A DNA stretch of 40,293 bases, from contig JAAXGQ010000054.1 of NCBI GenBank assembly GCA_012271265.1, positions 1 to 40,293 on the forward strand, given 5' to 3'. The first letter of the stretch is position 1. Each line of letters opens with the position of its first letter. Source of the stretch: Vicinamibacteraceae bacterium. Lineage in GTDB: Bacteria; Acidobacteriota; Vicinamibacteria; Marinacidobacterales; Marinacidobacteraceae. Below the pieces are notes generated by a model. It did not search any database. It was not told the DNA's origin and saw only the letters and a program-made list of their open reading frames with translations. Below are positions 1 through 9,600 of this stretch, piece by piece. Made by a program: the position numbers and the translations under genes.

Positions 1-28
1 CCACGGACCATGCCCGCCTCCGGCGGTG

Positions 29-46
29 GCCGGCGAGGACGCCGGC
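29..46. repeat. REP-like palindromic hairpin unit (GCCGGCG-AGGA-CGCCGGC)
   Basis: Perfect 7-bp stem and 4-nt loop, identical (reverse orientation) to units near 9.6 kb and 31 kb. Preceded by ccacggaccatgcccgcct (1-19), which recurs exactly at 9806-9824. Confidence 0.8.
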
Positions 47-144
47 GCTCCAGGATGCTGCCGCACCCGGGTACGATCCGGCGTTTCCCGCGTGCCGATC
101 TCCCCACCCCCCCACCCGGGACCCGCCGCACCGACGCCTGTCCC

Positions 145-1734
145 GTGAAGCGCTACGACGCCATCGTCATCGGCGGCGGCCACAACGGCCTCGTCACCGC
201 CGCCTACCTGGCTCGCGCCGGCCTCAGGACGGTGCTGCTGGAGAAGAACGAACGGGTCGGCGGCGCCACCTATAGCGAGGAGATCCGCCCCGGGTTCACC
301 GTCTCCGTCTTCTCCTACGTGGTGAGCCTGCTGCGGCCGCAGATCATCGACGACCTGAACCTCGCGGGCCACGGCCTCCAGCTCCACCCGCTCGACGGCA
401 CCTTCACCCCGCTCCGTGACGGGCGCGCCCTGATGCGCTGGCACGACCCGGCGCTGACCCGCGAGTCGCTGCTGCAGTTCTCCCGCCGCGACGCCGACAA
501 CTACCCCCGCTTCGGCCACCGGATGCATCTGCTGAGCCGGGCGGTACGGGAGCTGCTCACCATGCGTCCGCCTCGGGTGGGATCGCTCCAGCCCGGCGAG
601 CTGTCCGGCATGGCCCGCCTCGCCCGCCACTTCGCCTCGCTCGGGGACCGCCGCTTCCACGAGCTGGCGCGGCTGATGACCGCGAGCTCGAGCGACTACC
701 TCGACCGCTGGTTCGAGACGGAGCCGCTCAAGGCGACGATGGCGGCGAGCGGCATCATCGGCACCTTCCTGGGGATCCGCTCCCCGGGAACCGCCTACGT
801 CCTTCTGCATCACTACATGGGGGAGATCGACGGCGCCTCCCGCTCGTGGGGGTTCGCGCAGGGCGGGATGGGGTCCGTAGCGGAGGCGCTCGCGAGCTCC
901 GCCCGCTGGTTCGGCGCCGAAATCCGCACAGGGGCCGGAGTGTCGCGGATCCTCACCCGCAACGGGCGGGCGACCGGGGTGGTTCTCGAGGACGGCGAGG
1001 AGATCACCGGCAAGCGTGTCGCTTCGAGCCTCGATCCGAGGCTCACCTTCCTGCGATTGCTCCCGGAGGAGGACCTGCCCGGCTCCTTCGTCGCGACGAT
1101 CCGTCGTTACCGGCTGCGCGGCTCCTCGGGCAAGGTGAACCTGGCCCTTGACGGCCTGCCCGACTTCACGGCGATGCCTGGCCCCGGGCCCCACCTCCAG
1201 GGGGCGATCTCGATCAGTCCCGACCGGGAGACGATGGACCGGGCCTACGATGACGCGAAGTACGGCAAGTACTCCCGCGAGCCCTACCTGGATGTTCTGA
1301 TTCCCTCGCTGATCGACCCCACACTCGCCCCGCCGGGCAGGCACGTCATGTCTATCTTCGTCCAGTACGCCCCTTATGCGCTCGCCGAGGGTGCAGCTGA
1401 CTGGGACAACCAGCGCGATGCCTTCGGAGACGCGGTGATCAGGACCCTGGCGCAGTACGCCCCGAACCTCCCCGACCTGATCCTCGAGCGGCAGGTGCTG
1501 ACGCCGCTGGACATCGAGCGCCGGACCGGCCTCGGCGAAGGGAACATCTTCCAGGGCGAGCTCGGACTGGACCAGTTGTTCTTCCTGCGGCCGGCGCCGG
1601 GGTGGGCGCAGTTCCGCACCCCGCTCACCGGGCTGTTCCTTTGCGGCTCCGGGGCCCACCCCGGCGGCGGGGTCATGGGCGCCCCGGGGAAGCTGGCGGC
1701 GGACGCGATGATCGGGCGGCGAAGGTCGGCGTAG
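145..1734 (+). CDS. NAD(P)/FAD-dependent oxidoreductase, PYROXD2/phytoene desaturase-like (paralog 1)
   Basis: YDAIVIGGGHNGLVTAAYLARAGLRTVLLEKNERVGGATYSEE is a Rossmann GxGxxG plus E...GG FAD motif; the C-terminal GLFLCGSGAHPGGGVMGAPG is typical of the family. GTG at 145 is the likely start; the ORF upstream of it crosses the repeat. Confidence 0.88.
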   Translation: MKRYDAIVIGGGHNGLVTAAYLARAGLRTVLLEKNERVGGATYSEEIRPGFTVSVFSYVVSLLRPQIIDDLNLAGHGLQLHPLDGTFTPLRDGRALMRWHDPALTRESLLQFSRRDADNYPRFGHRMHLLSRAVRELLTMRPPRVGSLQPGELSGMARLARHFASLGDRRFHELARLMTASSSDYLDRWFETEPLKATMAASGIIGTFLGIRSPGTAYVLLHHYMGEIDGASRSWGFAQGGMGSVAEALASSARWFGAEIRTGAGVSRILTRNGRATGVVLEDGEEITGKRVASSLDPRLTFLRLLPEEDLPGSFVATIRRYRLRGSSGKVNLALDGLPDFTAMPGPGPHLQGAISISPDRETMDRAYDDAKYGKYSREPYLDVLIPSLIDPTLAPPGRHVMSIFVQYAPYALAEGAADWDNQRDAFGDAVIRTLAQYAPNLPDLILERQVLTPLDIERRTGLGEGNIFQGELGLDQLFFLRPAPGWAQFRTPLTGLFLCGSGAHPGGGVMGAPGKLAADAMIGRRRSA

Positions 1735-1740
1735 TTCCCC

Positions 1741-3357
1741 GTGCGTTCATCCTTCGACGTCTGCGTCCTCGGGGCCGGCCCCGACGCGCTCACCGCCGCC
1801 GCCTGCCTTGCCAGGGAGGGACGTACGGTGCTCGTGGCCGACAGCCGCGCCGCGCCGGCCGGCCCCGAAGCGCCGGGCAGTGTCGCATCGGACTTCGAGG
1901 CCGTCCCGGGCGCCCGTGTTCCGGTGGCGCCGGAGACCCTGCCGTCGTATGAGCCGGGGGTGGCCGAGGCCCTCGGTCTCGATCGCTACGGCCTGCGCGT
2001 CGTGGATCCCGATCCGATCCTCACCGTGGCCTCCCACGACGGCGGAGAGGAGTGCTTCGTCCTCCCCCGCAACCGCGAGGACGCCCGCGCCGCCGTCGCC
2101 GCCCGCTCCGCCGCGGACGGGAAAGCCTGGGACGATTTCGCCGACGAGCTCGCGCCGATGGAGGGTTTCCTTGGCCGCCTCCTCCACAGGCCGCCACTGG
2201 AGCTCGGGACTTCGTTCTCCGAGGCGCTCCCCGCGGCGCTCGGCGCGCTCGGTCTCCGGGGCAGACGGCTGAACGAGCTCCTTCGTGCGCTGCCCATGGC
2301 TCTTCGCGACCTTCTCGACGACCACTTCGAGACCGCGGCGCTGAAGGCCGCCCTCGCCGGGCCGGTCCTCACCGGGATCCGGCTCGGGCCTCGCGATCCG
2401 GGGACGGCGGGGCTCTTCCTCCACAACCACGCCTTCGCGTCGGGCGGCCCGGGGGGATGGATCCGGATGTTCCGGGGCGGGGCGGAGGCCGTCCGCCGGG
2501 CGCTCCTCGGCGCGGTGCAGGTGGCCGACGCCGAGGTGCTCCAGCCCTCCCCGGGGGTGCGGCGCATCGTGCTCGAGCCGGCGCGCGGGGGCGTCCGCGC
2601 CACCGGCGTGGAGTTGACCGACGGGCGGACGATTCGCGCCGGCACGGTCATCGCCGACCAGTCACCCGAAGCCGTGTTTCTGCGCTGGGTGGGGGCGCGG
2701 AACCTGCCTCCGGACTTCGTGCACAACGTGCGCTGCTTCCGCTACCGGGGCGTCGCCGCCCGCGTCGGCATTGCTCTCTCCCGGCTGCCGCGCTGGCGGG
2801 GGAGCCCGCCCGGCGTCTCGCCGGAACACGACCCGCGCTACGCCGGAATCATCCAGGTGGGGGCCGATCTGGAGGTCCTCGAGCGCGCCGCCGATGCCTG
2901 GAAGTACGGGGAGATGGCGGAGAAGCCGCTGGTCCTCGCCGCCTTTCCCTCCATCCACGACCCCGGGTTGGCGCCCGAAGGCCGCCATGTCCTCGCGGCC
3001 ACGGTGCAGGCGGTCCCGGCCGCGGCCGGCGCTCCCCTGCGCGAGCAGGTGGCGGAGTCGGCGCTCGGCGCGCTGAAAGGGCCGTTCCCGGAGATCCGCC
3101 AGGTTGTCGAAGGCCTGCGCGTCCTGACTCCCTCGGACCTGGAGGCCAACTTCGGGCTGGCGGGAGGGAGCTTCTACCAGGGTGAGCCGACCCTCGACCA
3201 GCTCTATTCGATGCGCCCCGTCCCCGGGTTCGCCCGGCACCGGACCCCCGTCGCCGGGCTGTACCTGACCGGGCCGGCCAGTTATCCCTACGGCGGGCTG
3301 CACGGCATCTCCGGGAGGAACGCCGCCCGCGCCGTGGGGGAAGATCGTTCTTCCTGA
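1741..3357 (+). CDS. FAD-dependent oxidoreductase-like protein, PYROXD2-like (paralog 2, divergent)
   Basis: Starts 7 nt after paralog 1. Shares PGTAGLFLHNHAFA, LTPSDLE...GGSFYQGEPTLDQLYSMRPVPGFARHRTPVAGLYLTG with paralog 1; its N-terminal nucleotide-binding motif is degenerate. Confidence 0.82.
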   Translation: MRSSFDVCVLGAGPDALTAAACLAREGRTVLVADSRAAPAGPEAPGSVASDFEAVPGARVPVAPETLPSYEPGVAEALGLDRYGLRVVDPDPILTVASHDGGEECFVLPRNREDARAAVAARSAADGKAWDDFADELAPMEGFLGRLLHRPPLELGTSFSEALPAALGALGLRGRRLNELLRALPMALRDLLDDHFETAALKAALAGPVLTGIRLGPRDPGTAGLFLHNHAFASGGPGGWIRMFRGGAEAVRRALLGAVQVADAEVLQPSPGVRRIVLEPARGGVRATGVELTDGRTIRAGTVIADQSPEAVFLRWVGARNLPPDFVHNVRCFRYRGVAARVGIALSRLPRWRGSPPGVSPEHDPRYAGIIQVGADLEVLERAADAWKYGEMAEKPLVLAAFPSIHDPGLAPEGRHVLAATVQAVPAAAGAPLREQVAESALGALKGPFPEIRQVVEGLRVLTPSDLEANFGLAGGSFYQGEPTLDQLYSMRPVPGFARHRTPVAGLYLTGPASYPYGGLHGISGRNAARAVGEDRSS

Positions 3358-3367
3358 GGAGGTTTCC

Positions 3368-4585
3368 ATGAGCCGCTTTCGCGCCGGACCGGGATTCCTG
3401 GTCACCGCCGCCTTCATCGGACCGGGCACGATCGTGACCGCGAGCCGCGCCGGGGCCGGCTACGGCACGGCGCTGCTGTGGGCGGTCCTCTTTTCGGTGG
3501 TCGCCACCATGGTGCTCCAGGACATGGCGGCCCGAGTGGGCCTCGCCGGCCGCCGCAGCCTGGCGGAGGCGATCCGCGACAGCCTGGACAGCCCGGCCGT
3601 GCGCGTCGGGGCGCTCGCGCTCATCGCGTTCACCATCCTCATCGGAAACGCCGCCTTTCAGACCGGGAACCTGCTCGGAGCTTCACTCGGGCTCAGCCTG
3701 CTCACCGGGCTGCCCCAGGGCCTGCTGGTCTTCATCGTGGGGTCGCTCGCCGGCGCCCTGCTGATGACCGGCACCTACCGCATCATCCAGAACGCGCTGG
3801 TGGCGCTCGTGGGGCTGATGAGCGTTGTCTTCATTCTCGTCGCGGTGCTCAGCGCACCGAGTCCCGGCGACCTGCTCTCGGGCCTCCTGGCGCCGAGCAT
3901 CCCCGACGGAGCGATGCTGACGGTCATGGCCCTCATCGGCACCACCGTCGTCTCCTACAACCTCTTCCTTCACGCCAGCGCCACCCTGGAAAGGTGGCCG
4001 GACGCGTCGCGGAACGACGAGAACATCCGCGAAAGCCGCCAGGACATCGTGTTCACGGTGGCCCTCGGCGGACTGATCACCGCGGCGGTCGTCGTGGCGA
4101 CGAGCCCGCTCCTCGGCCAGGGCGCCGAAGCGGCGGATGCGGCGACCGTGGCCTCGCGGCTGGAGCCGCTCCTCGGCCGGGCGGCGCCGATCTTCTTTGG
4201 CATCGGCCTCTTCGCGGCCGGGTTGACCTCGGCGATCACCGCGCCGCTCGCGGCCGCCTATGCCGCTGGCGGAGCGCTCGGCTGGGGGGCGGACCTGAAG
4301 AGCCGGCGGATCCGGCTGCTGTGGGGTTTCGTCCTGCTGACCGGAATGGGATTCGGGATCTTTCTCGGCGCGTCGCCGTACCAGATCATCCTGCTCGCCC
4401 AGGCCGGAAACGGCGTGGTGCTGCCCCTCGCGCTCATCCTGCTGCTGGTCGTCGTGAACCGGAAGCGCATCATGGGCCGGTACCGGAACTCCCGCCTCGC
4501 CAACGTCCTCGGCGCGGCCGTCGTCGCCGTCATCTCCGGTCTCGCCCTCTACCAGCTCGTTCGCCTGCTCGGCCTCACCGCCTGA
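3368..4585 (+). CDS. NRAMP-family (LeuT-fold) transporter, divergent
   Basis: About 11 hydrophobic segments; TM1 AFIGPGTIVTASRAGAGYGTALLW and TM6 LIGTTVVSYNLFLHAS align to NRAMP TM1 (DPGN) and TM6 (GATVMPHNLYLHS). Confidence 0.85.
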   Translation: MSRFRAGPGFLVTAAFIGPGTIVTASRAGAGYGTALLWAVLFSVVATMVLQDMAARVGLAGRRSLAEAIRDSLDSPAVRVGALALIAFTILIGNAAFQTGNLLGASLGLSLLTGLPQGLLVFIVGSLAGALLMTGTYRIIQNALVALVGLMSVVFILVAVLSAPSPGDLLSGLLAPSIPDGAMLTVMALIGTTVVSYNLFLHASATLERWPDASRNDENIRESRQDIVFTVALGGLITAAVVVATSPLLGQGAEAADAATVASRLEPLLGRAAPIFFGIGLFAAGLTSAITAPLAAAYAAGGALGWGADLKSRRIRLLWGFVLLTGMGFGIFLGASPYQIILLAQAGNGVVLPLALILLLVVVNRKRIMGRYRNSRLANVLGAAVVAVISGLALYQLVRLLGLTA

Positions 4586-4646
4586 CCGCATTTCCCCGGC
4601 GTCGCAAGCGCCGGGGTCCCGCCGGCTCCCCTGACCGGCCCGACGA

Positions 4647-5765
4647 CTACGCGAGCGGCATCCCCGGTCGAATTCCCGCGAGGTACTCCCCACACGGCTC
4701 GCACCGAATCCCCCCGACCTCCAGCCGCTCCTCCCCGCGATACAGGAGCCGCCCCTCAGCCTCCGGATAGTCGGAAACGAACGCCCGCAGCCCCGAGAGG
4801 TCGCGCCCCCGCACCCGGCCTGCGTTCTTCACCTCGAACGCCCACAACCCGTCGTCGCCGTAGACGACGAAATCCACCTCCCGGCCCGAGCGCGTCCGCC
4901 AGAAGGACAGCGTCGCGTCCCGCCGGGAATAGTCGGCCCACGCCCGCAGGTGCTGGGCGACAAGTCCCTCCAGGGCCCCGCCAGCGGTTTCTTCCGGCCG
5001 GTCGAGCGGCCCGGCCGGGCGCAGCGACCGGAAGACGCCGGCGTCGAACCAGTAGAAGCGGGGATGCACCGTGAGCTGGCGCCGCTGCCGCTTCCGGAAG
5101 ACCGGAATCCGGAACGCAAGGTGGAAATCCTCCAGGATCCCGATATAGGACTCGGCGGTCCCGCGCCGAACGTGCGCGTCGCGGGCGAGGGCAGCGATGT
5201 TCAGTACGGAGCCGTGAGAAAAGGAAATCACTTCCAGGAAGCGGGCGAAATCGGCCAGCCGCCGCACCAGTCCCTCACTCTGGACCTCCTCCCGAATGTA
5301 GAGAGCGACATACGACGCGAGCGTCTCGTGAGGCGTGTCCGAGTCCCACACCACGGGCAGGAGGCCCTGACGGAGGGCCGCTGCCAGGTTGAAGGAGGGA
5401 AGTTCGCCCGCCATGAAGGGATGCATGCGCCGCAGCAGCAGCCGTCCCGCCAGCAGGTTGACCCCGGTCCGTCGCAGCTTGCGGGAGGATGAGCCGGTCA
5501 GCACGAAACGGGGACCGGTGCGGCGGCCCCCACGCTCGATCAGGAAGTGCACCACGTCAAGCAGTGCCGGGACCCGCTGCACCTCGTCCACCACCACGAC
5601 GGCGGTGTCCGGGGCCCCGTCCACCAGCTCGCGCAGCCGCTACAGATCAACCCAAAGCGCATCCGGAAACCGCTGTCGCAGCAACGTCGTCTTCCCCGTC
5701 CCCCGAGGCCCGAACAGGAAGCAATGCTCCTCCGGAATCCGTAAAAAACGCTTCACAAATGACAT
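4647..5765 (-). pseudogene. DUF4143-family AAA ATPase interrupted by an in-frame TAG at 5640-5642
   Basis: Reverse strand from ATG at 5765 reads MSFVKRFLRIPEEHCFLFGPRGTGKTTLLRQRFPDALWVDL*RLRELVDGAPDTAVVVVDEVQRVPALLDVVHFLIE; the same frame continues as the 325-aa ORF with a DUF4143-like C-terminus (REVDFVVYGDDGLWAFEVKN). Confidence 0.8.
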
Positions 5766-5768
5766 TTT

Positions 5769-5803
5769 GACTGCTTTTTCGGTATCTACACCAGAAAACA
5801 GTC
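5769..5803. promoter_or_regulatory. Near-perfect inverted repeat upstream of the DUF4143 ATPase start
   Basis: gactgctttttc - 13 nt - gaaaacagtc; the arms are reverse complements apart from two inserted bases, and lie 3 nt upstream of the ATG at 5765. Confidence 0.4.
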
Positions 5804-5948
5804 AGAATTATCCACGATCCCCACACCGGAAGCCCACTCCGCGGCAGGCCGGCGCGCCTCAGCTTCCCGGTCCAGGCGATCCGGCGGATCCACCCGCGCT
5901 GCGACACGGGCGACGAGCGGCGCCCCACCCGCTGCCGCGGGGGCACGC

Positions 5949-6941
5949 TCAGGGGAGCGCGTCGTCGAGCTCCATGAACACGCGAGCCAGAGCCGTGCCG
6001 CGCTGGCTGTCTCGCAGAGACCACGTCTCCAGATCGCCAAAGTCCGCCGCGGCGATCGCCTCCTCCACGGACAGACCCTGCTGGTGGAGGCGGCTGGACT
6101 CGGCGATCACCGTCTCGATGGCCTCGATGGCCGTCTCCAGCTCCTCCGCGAGCACGTCGGCGTCATCCACGAACCCGTGCCCGGGCACATTCCAGTGGGC
6201 GCCAAGCTCCTGGGCCCGCCGCAGCGCGACGACCCACTCCCGAGGATAGGCCGAGCGCATCGCCGGGAACACCCGGTGGAGGTAGGCCTCGCTCAGGAAG
6301 ACGACGCTTTCCTCCGGCAGGTGCACCATGAGGTCTCCGCCGGTGTGCGCCCGTCCCAGGAAGAGGATCTCGATGGTCCGGCCGCCCAGGGTGAGATCCA
6401 TCCGGTCGCCGATGATCGTCCCCGGCATCGGAACGCCTTCGATTCGCTCCACCAACGCCTCCATCGCCGGCGCCGAGTTCTCGTGGAGGATGAACTCCAC
6501 CCCCTCGGGAAAGGCGCCGTTGCCGGCGGTGTGGTCTCCGTGATCGGAGCAGACGACAACGTGGGTGATGGGCTGGTCGGTGATCTTCCCGATCTCCTCG
6601 ACCATGAGGGCGGTTTCCTCGAAATTGCCCTGACCGTCGGCGACCAGCACGCCTTCCTCCGTGACCACGAAGAGGCTCACGGTGGTGAACAGCTCCTCCC
6701 CGGCCGAGCGCAACTGCTCGTAGGACCAGACCCCGGGCGTCAGCTCCCGGGTGCGCGGGAAGTCGGCCTCGGTGAGCCCGCGGCGGAAGGGATCCGCGGT
6801 ACGGACCGGAACCTGGACCTCCGGGGCGCCCTCCGCCGCAACCTCTGGCTCCGGAGGCGACCCACCGCACGAGGCGAGCGCCAGCACGAGCACCGCCGGC
6901 AACATGGCGGCGGCAGAACGGGGTTCGAGGAGCTGCAGCAT
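5949..6941 (-). CDS. Exported MBL-fold metallo-hydrolase-like lipoprotein
   Basis: Signal peptide with lipobox-like LALASCGG; ITHVVVCSDHGDHTAGN, GRAHTGGDLMVHLP and NVPGHG align to MBL-fold motifs. Confidence 0.82.
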   Translation of the reverse strand: MLQLLEPRSAAAMLPAVLVLALASCGGSPPEPEVAAEGAPEVQVPVRTADPFRRGLTEADFPRTRELTPGVWSYEQLRSAGEELFTTVSLFVVTEEGVLVADGQGNFEETALMVEEIGKITDQPITHVVVCSDHGDHTAGNGAFPEGVEFILHENSAPAMEALVERIEGVPMPGTIIGDRMDLTLGGRTIEILFLGRAHTGGDLMVHLPEESVVFLSEAYLHRVFPAMRSAYPREWVVALRRAQELGAHWNVPGHGFVDDADVLAEELETAIEAIETVIAESSRLHQQGLSVEEAIAAADFGDLETWSLRDSQRGTALARVFMELDDALP

Positions 6942-7057
6942 GGTTGCCTCCTTCAGGTCCGGGACGCCGGAGGGCGCCTCCCGTGAATCGTATTCGCCGG
7001 GAATCCCCGAGGCGCGTACGATGGGCGGGTTCGCCGCCGCTCACAAGGAGAAACCCG

Positions 7058-9526
7058 ATGCGCCGCTTCCCGTTCGTTCCGGTCCTCGCCGCCTCCGCCC
7101 TCGGGCTCGCCCTCGCGGCGCCCAAAGCCGGCGCCCAGGGCTACCAGACCCCGCCCGGGGAAATCGCCGAGATCGCCGAAGCGCCCCCGACCCCCGCGAT
7201 CGCCGTGTCCCCCGACAAGGCGCACGCAGTCCTCCTCCACCGGTCGAGCCTGACGCCCCTCGCCGAGCTCTCCCGCCCCGAACTGCGGATTGCCGGACTG
7301 CGCATCGATCCCCAGGCGAACGCGGCGAGCCGCCGGCGGATGTTCCGGGGGATCAGCCTCCAGCGGCTGGACGGGGGCGCCGCCGCCGCGGTCACCGGAC
7401 TTCCCGAGCCGCTGCGCGGGGACCACGCTTCGTGGTCTCCGGACGGCAGCCGGTTCGCCTTCACCCACACCCGGGACGACGGCGTGGAGCTCTGGGTCCT
7501 CGACGCGGCGAGCGGCGATGCGAGCCGGGTGCTCGGCGAGGTGAACGCGATCTTCCGGGGCAGCCCCTTCCGCTGGCTCTCGGACAGTGCCCATCTCGCG
7601 GTCCGGATCGTGGACGCGGAGCGCGGCGCGCCTCCGACGGCTCCGGCGGTGCCGGAAACGCCGGTGATCCAGGAGAGCACCGGGCGGGTGGCCCCGGCGC
7701 GCACCTACCAGGACCTCCTGACCAGCCCCCATGACAACGCCCTGTTCCTTCACTACGGGGCCGCGCGGGCGGTCGTGGCGGACCTCGCCGGCAACACGAC
7801 CCAGATCGCCGGGCCGGGGATCATTTCCGGCTTCGCGCCCTCGCCGGACGGCAACTACCTGCTCGTCACCACGGTCCGGGAGCCCTTCTCCTGGCTCGTG
7901 CCGTATTCCCGCTTCCCCCACCGGATCGAAGTGCGCGACCGCAGCGGCGCGCTCGTCCGCGAGGTCGCCGATCTCCCCCTTCAGGAGGAAATTCCGATCG
8001 GCCGCGATTCCGCTCCCACCGGCCCGAGGTCGGTGGGCTGGCGCGGCGACGAGGACGCCGCCCTGGTCTGGACCGAGGCGCGCGACGGCGGCGACCCCTT
8101 CGCCGAGGCGCCGGTGCGCGACGTGCTGGTGCAGCTCGCCGCCCCGTTCGAGGGCGATCCCGAGGTTCTGCTCCAGGTGCCGTTGCGCCTCATGGGAGCG
8201 AGCTTCGGGGCCGGCCGGGGCGTGGCGATCACCCGCTGGTGGATCACGCGCGCCGAGCAGGTCTGGAGCATCCCGACCGCCGGGAGCGGGGAGCCCGCGC
8301 TGGCGTTCGACACGTCCTACGAGGACCGCTACGCCGCTCCCGGGTTGCCGATGACCACGACGAACGAGCGCGGCGCCCGGGTGCTGCTGACTTCGGCGGA
8401 TGGATCGAAGGCATATCTGACCGCGGAAGGGGCCTCGCCGGAGGGCAACCGGCCCTTCGTTGACGAATGGGATCTCGCGACCGGCGAGACCCGCCGCCTC
8501 TTCCAGTCGGACGCCGACTCCTTCGAGACGCCTCTGGCGCTCCTCGACCCCGACGCCGGGCTGCTGCTCACCCGGAAGGAGACCCGGGCCACGCCGCCCA
8601 ACTACTACGTCCGGGATCTTGGCAGCGGCGAGGCGAGCGCCGTCACGGATTTCGCCCACCCCTACCCCGCGCTCGAAGGCGCAGGGCGCGAGCTGATCCG
8701 CTACCAGCGCAGCGACGGGGTCGAGTTGAACGCGCTGCTGCACACCCCGCCCGGCTACGACCAGGCCGGCGACGGCCGCCTGCCGCTGATCGTGTGGGCC
8801 TATCCGCGCGAGTACAAGAGCGCCGCGGCCGCGGCGCAGGTGCGGGACTCACCGCAGCGCTTCAGCTTCATCAGTTGGGGCTCGGCTCTCTACTGGCTGA
8901 CCCAGGGCTACGCAGTCATGGAGAACGCCACCATGCCGATCATCGGCGAGGGGGACGAGGAGCCGAACGACAGCTACGTCGAACAGCTCGTCGCGAGCGC
9001 CCAGGCGGCAGTGGACGAAGCGGTCCGGCGCGGGGTGGCCGATCCCGAGAGGACGGCGATCGCCGGGCACTCCTACGGCGCGTTCATGACCGCGAACCTG
9101 CTTGCGCACTCGGACATCTTCCGGGCCGGGATCGCTCGAAGCGGCGCCTTCAACCGCACCCTGACCCCCTTCGGCTTCCAGAGCGAACCACGGACTTTCT
9201 GGGAGGCTCCGGAGATCTACTTCCGGATGTCGCCGTTCATGCACGCCCACCAGGTCAACGAGCCGATACTGCTGATTCACGGCATCGTGGACAACAACTC
9301 CGGAACGTTCCCGGTGCAGAGCCGGCGTTTCTACCACGCGCTCAAGGGGCACGGCGCGGTGGCGCGGCTGGTCATGCTGCCGCATGAGAGCCACGGCTAC
9401 GTGGCCCGCGAGTCGGTCATGCACACCCTCTGGGAGCAGCACGAGTGGCTCGAACGCCACGTGAAGAACGCCGCCCCCCGCGCCCCGACAACCGACCAGC
9501 AACAGCCCGACGTTTCCCGTCGCTGA
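7058..9526 (+). CDS. S9 family prolyl oligopeptidase-type peptidase (glutamyl peptidase-like), secreted
   Basis: ATG at 7058 followed by a signal peptide; nucleophile elbow AIAGHSYGAFMTANLLAHS; IHGIVDNNSGTFPVQS and LPHESHGYVARESVMHTLWEQHEWLERHV carry the Asp and His motifs. Confidence 0.9.
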   Translation: MRRFPFVPVLAASALGLALAAPKAGAQGYQTPPGEIAEIAEAPPTPAIAVSPDKAHAVLLHRSSLTPLAELSRPELRIAGLRIDPQANAASRRRMFRGISLQRLDGGAAAAVTGLPEPLRGDHASWSPDGSRFAFTHTRDDGVELWVLDAASGDASRVLGEVNAIFRGSPFRWLSDSAHLAVRIVDAERGAPPTAPAVPETPVIQESTGRVAPARTYQDLLTSPHDNALFLHYGAARAVVADLAGNTTQIAGPGIISGFAPSPDGNYLLVTTVREPFSWLVPYSRFPHRIEVRDRSGALVREVADLPLQEEIPIGRDSAPTGPRSVGWRGDEDAALVWTEARDGGDPFAEAPVRDVLVQLAAPFEGDPEVLLQVPLRLMGASFGAGRGVAITRWWITRAEQVWSIPTAGSGEPALAFDTSYEDRYAAPGLPMTTTNERGARVLLTSADGSKAYLTAEGASPEGNRPFVDEWDLATGETRRLFQSDADSFETPLALLDPDAGLLLTRKETRATPPNYYVRDLGSGEASAVTDFAHPYPALEGAGRELIRYQRSDGVELNALLHTPPGYDQAGDGRLPLIVWAYPREYKSAAAAAQVRDSPQRFSFISWGSALYWLTQGYAVMENATMPIIGEGDEEPNDSYVEQLVASAQAAVDEAVRRGVADPERTAIAGHSYGAFMTANLLAHSDIFRAGIARSGAFNRTLTPFGFQSEPRTFWEAPEIYFRMSPFMHAHQVNEPILLIHGIVDNNSGTFPVQSRRFYHALKGHGAVARLVMLPHESHGYVARESVMHTLWEQHEWLERHVKNAAPRAPTTDQQQPDVSRR

Positions 9527-9600
9527 TCCGTTCTGCGTGACCCCATCTGTCGCAACGACGGCGAGGCAGGCGTCCGGAGGGTCGCTTCCGCCGGCCCCCA

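Noticed and set aside
6953-8743. 596-aa minus-strand ORF antisense to the S9 peptidase
   Set aside because: Same high-GC antisense artefact; the plus-strand peptidase has clear catalytic motifs.
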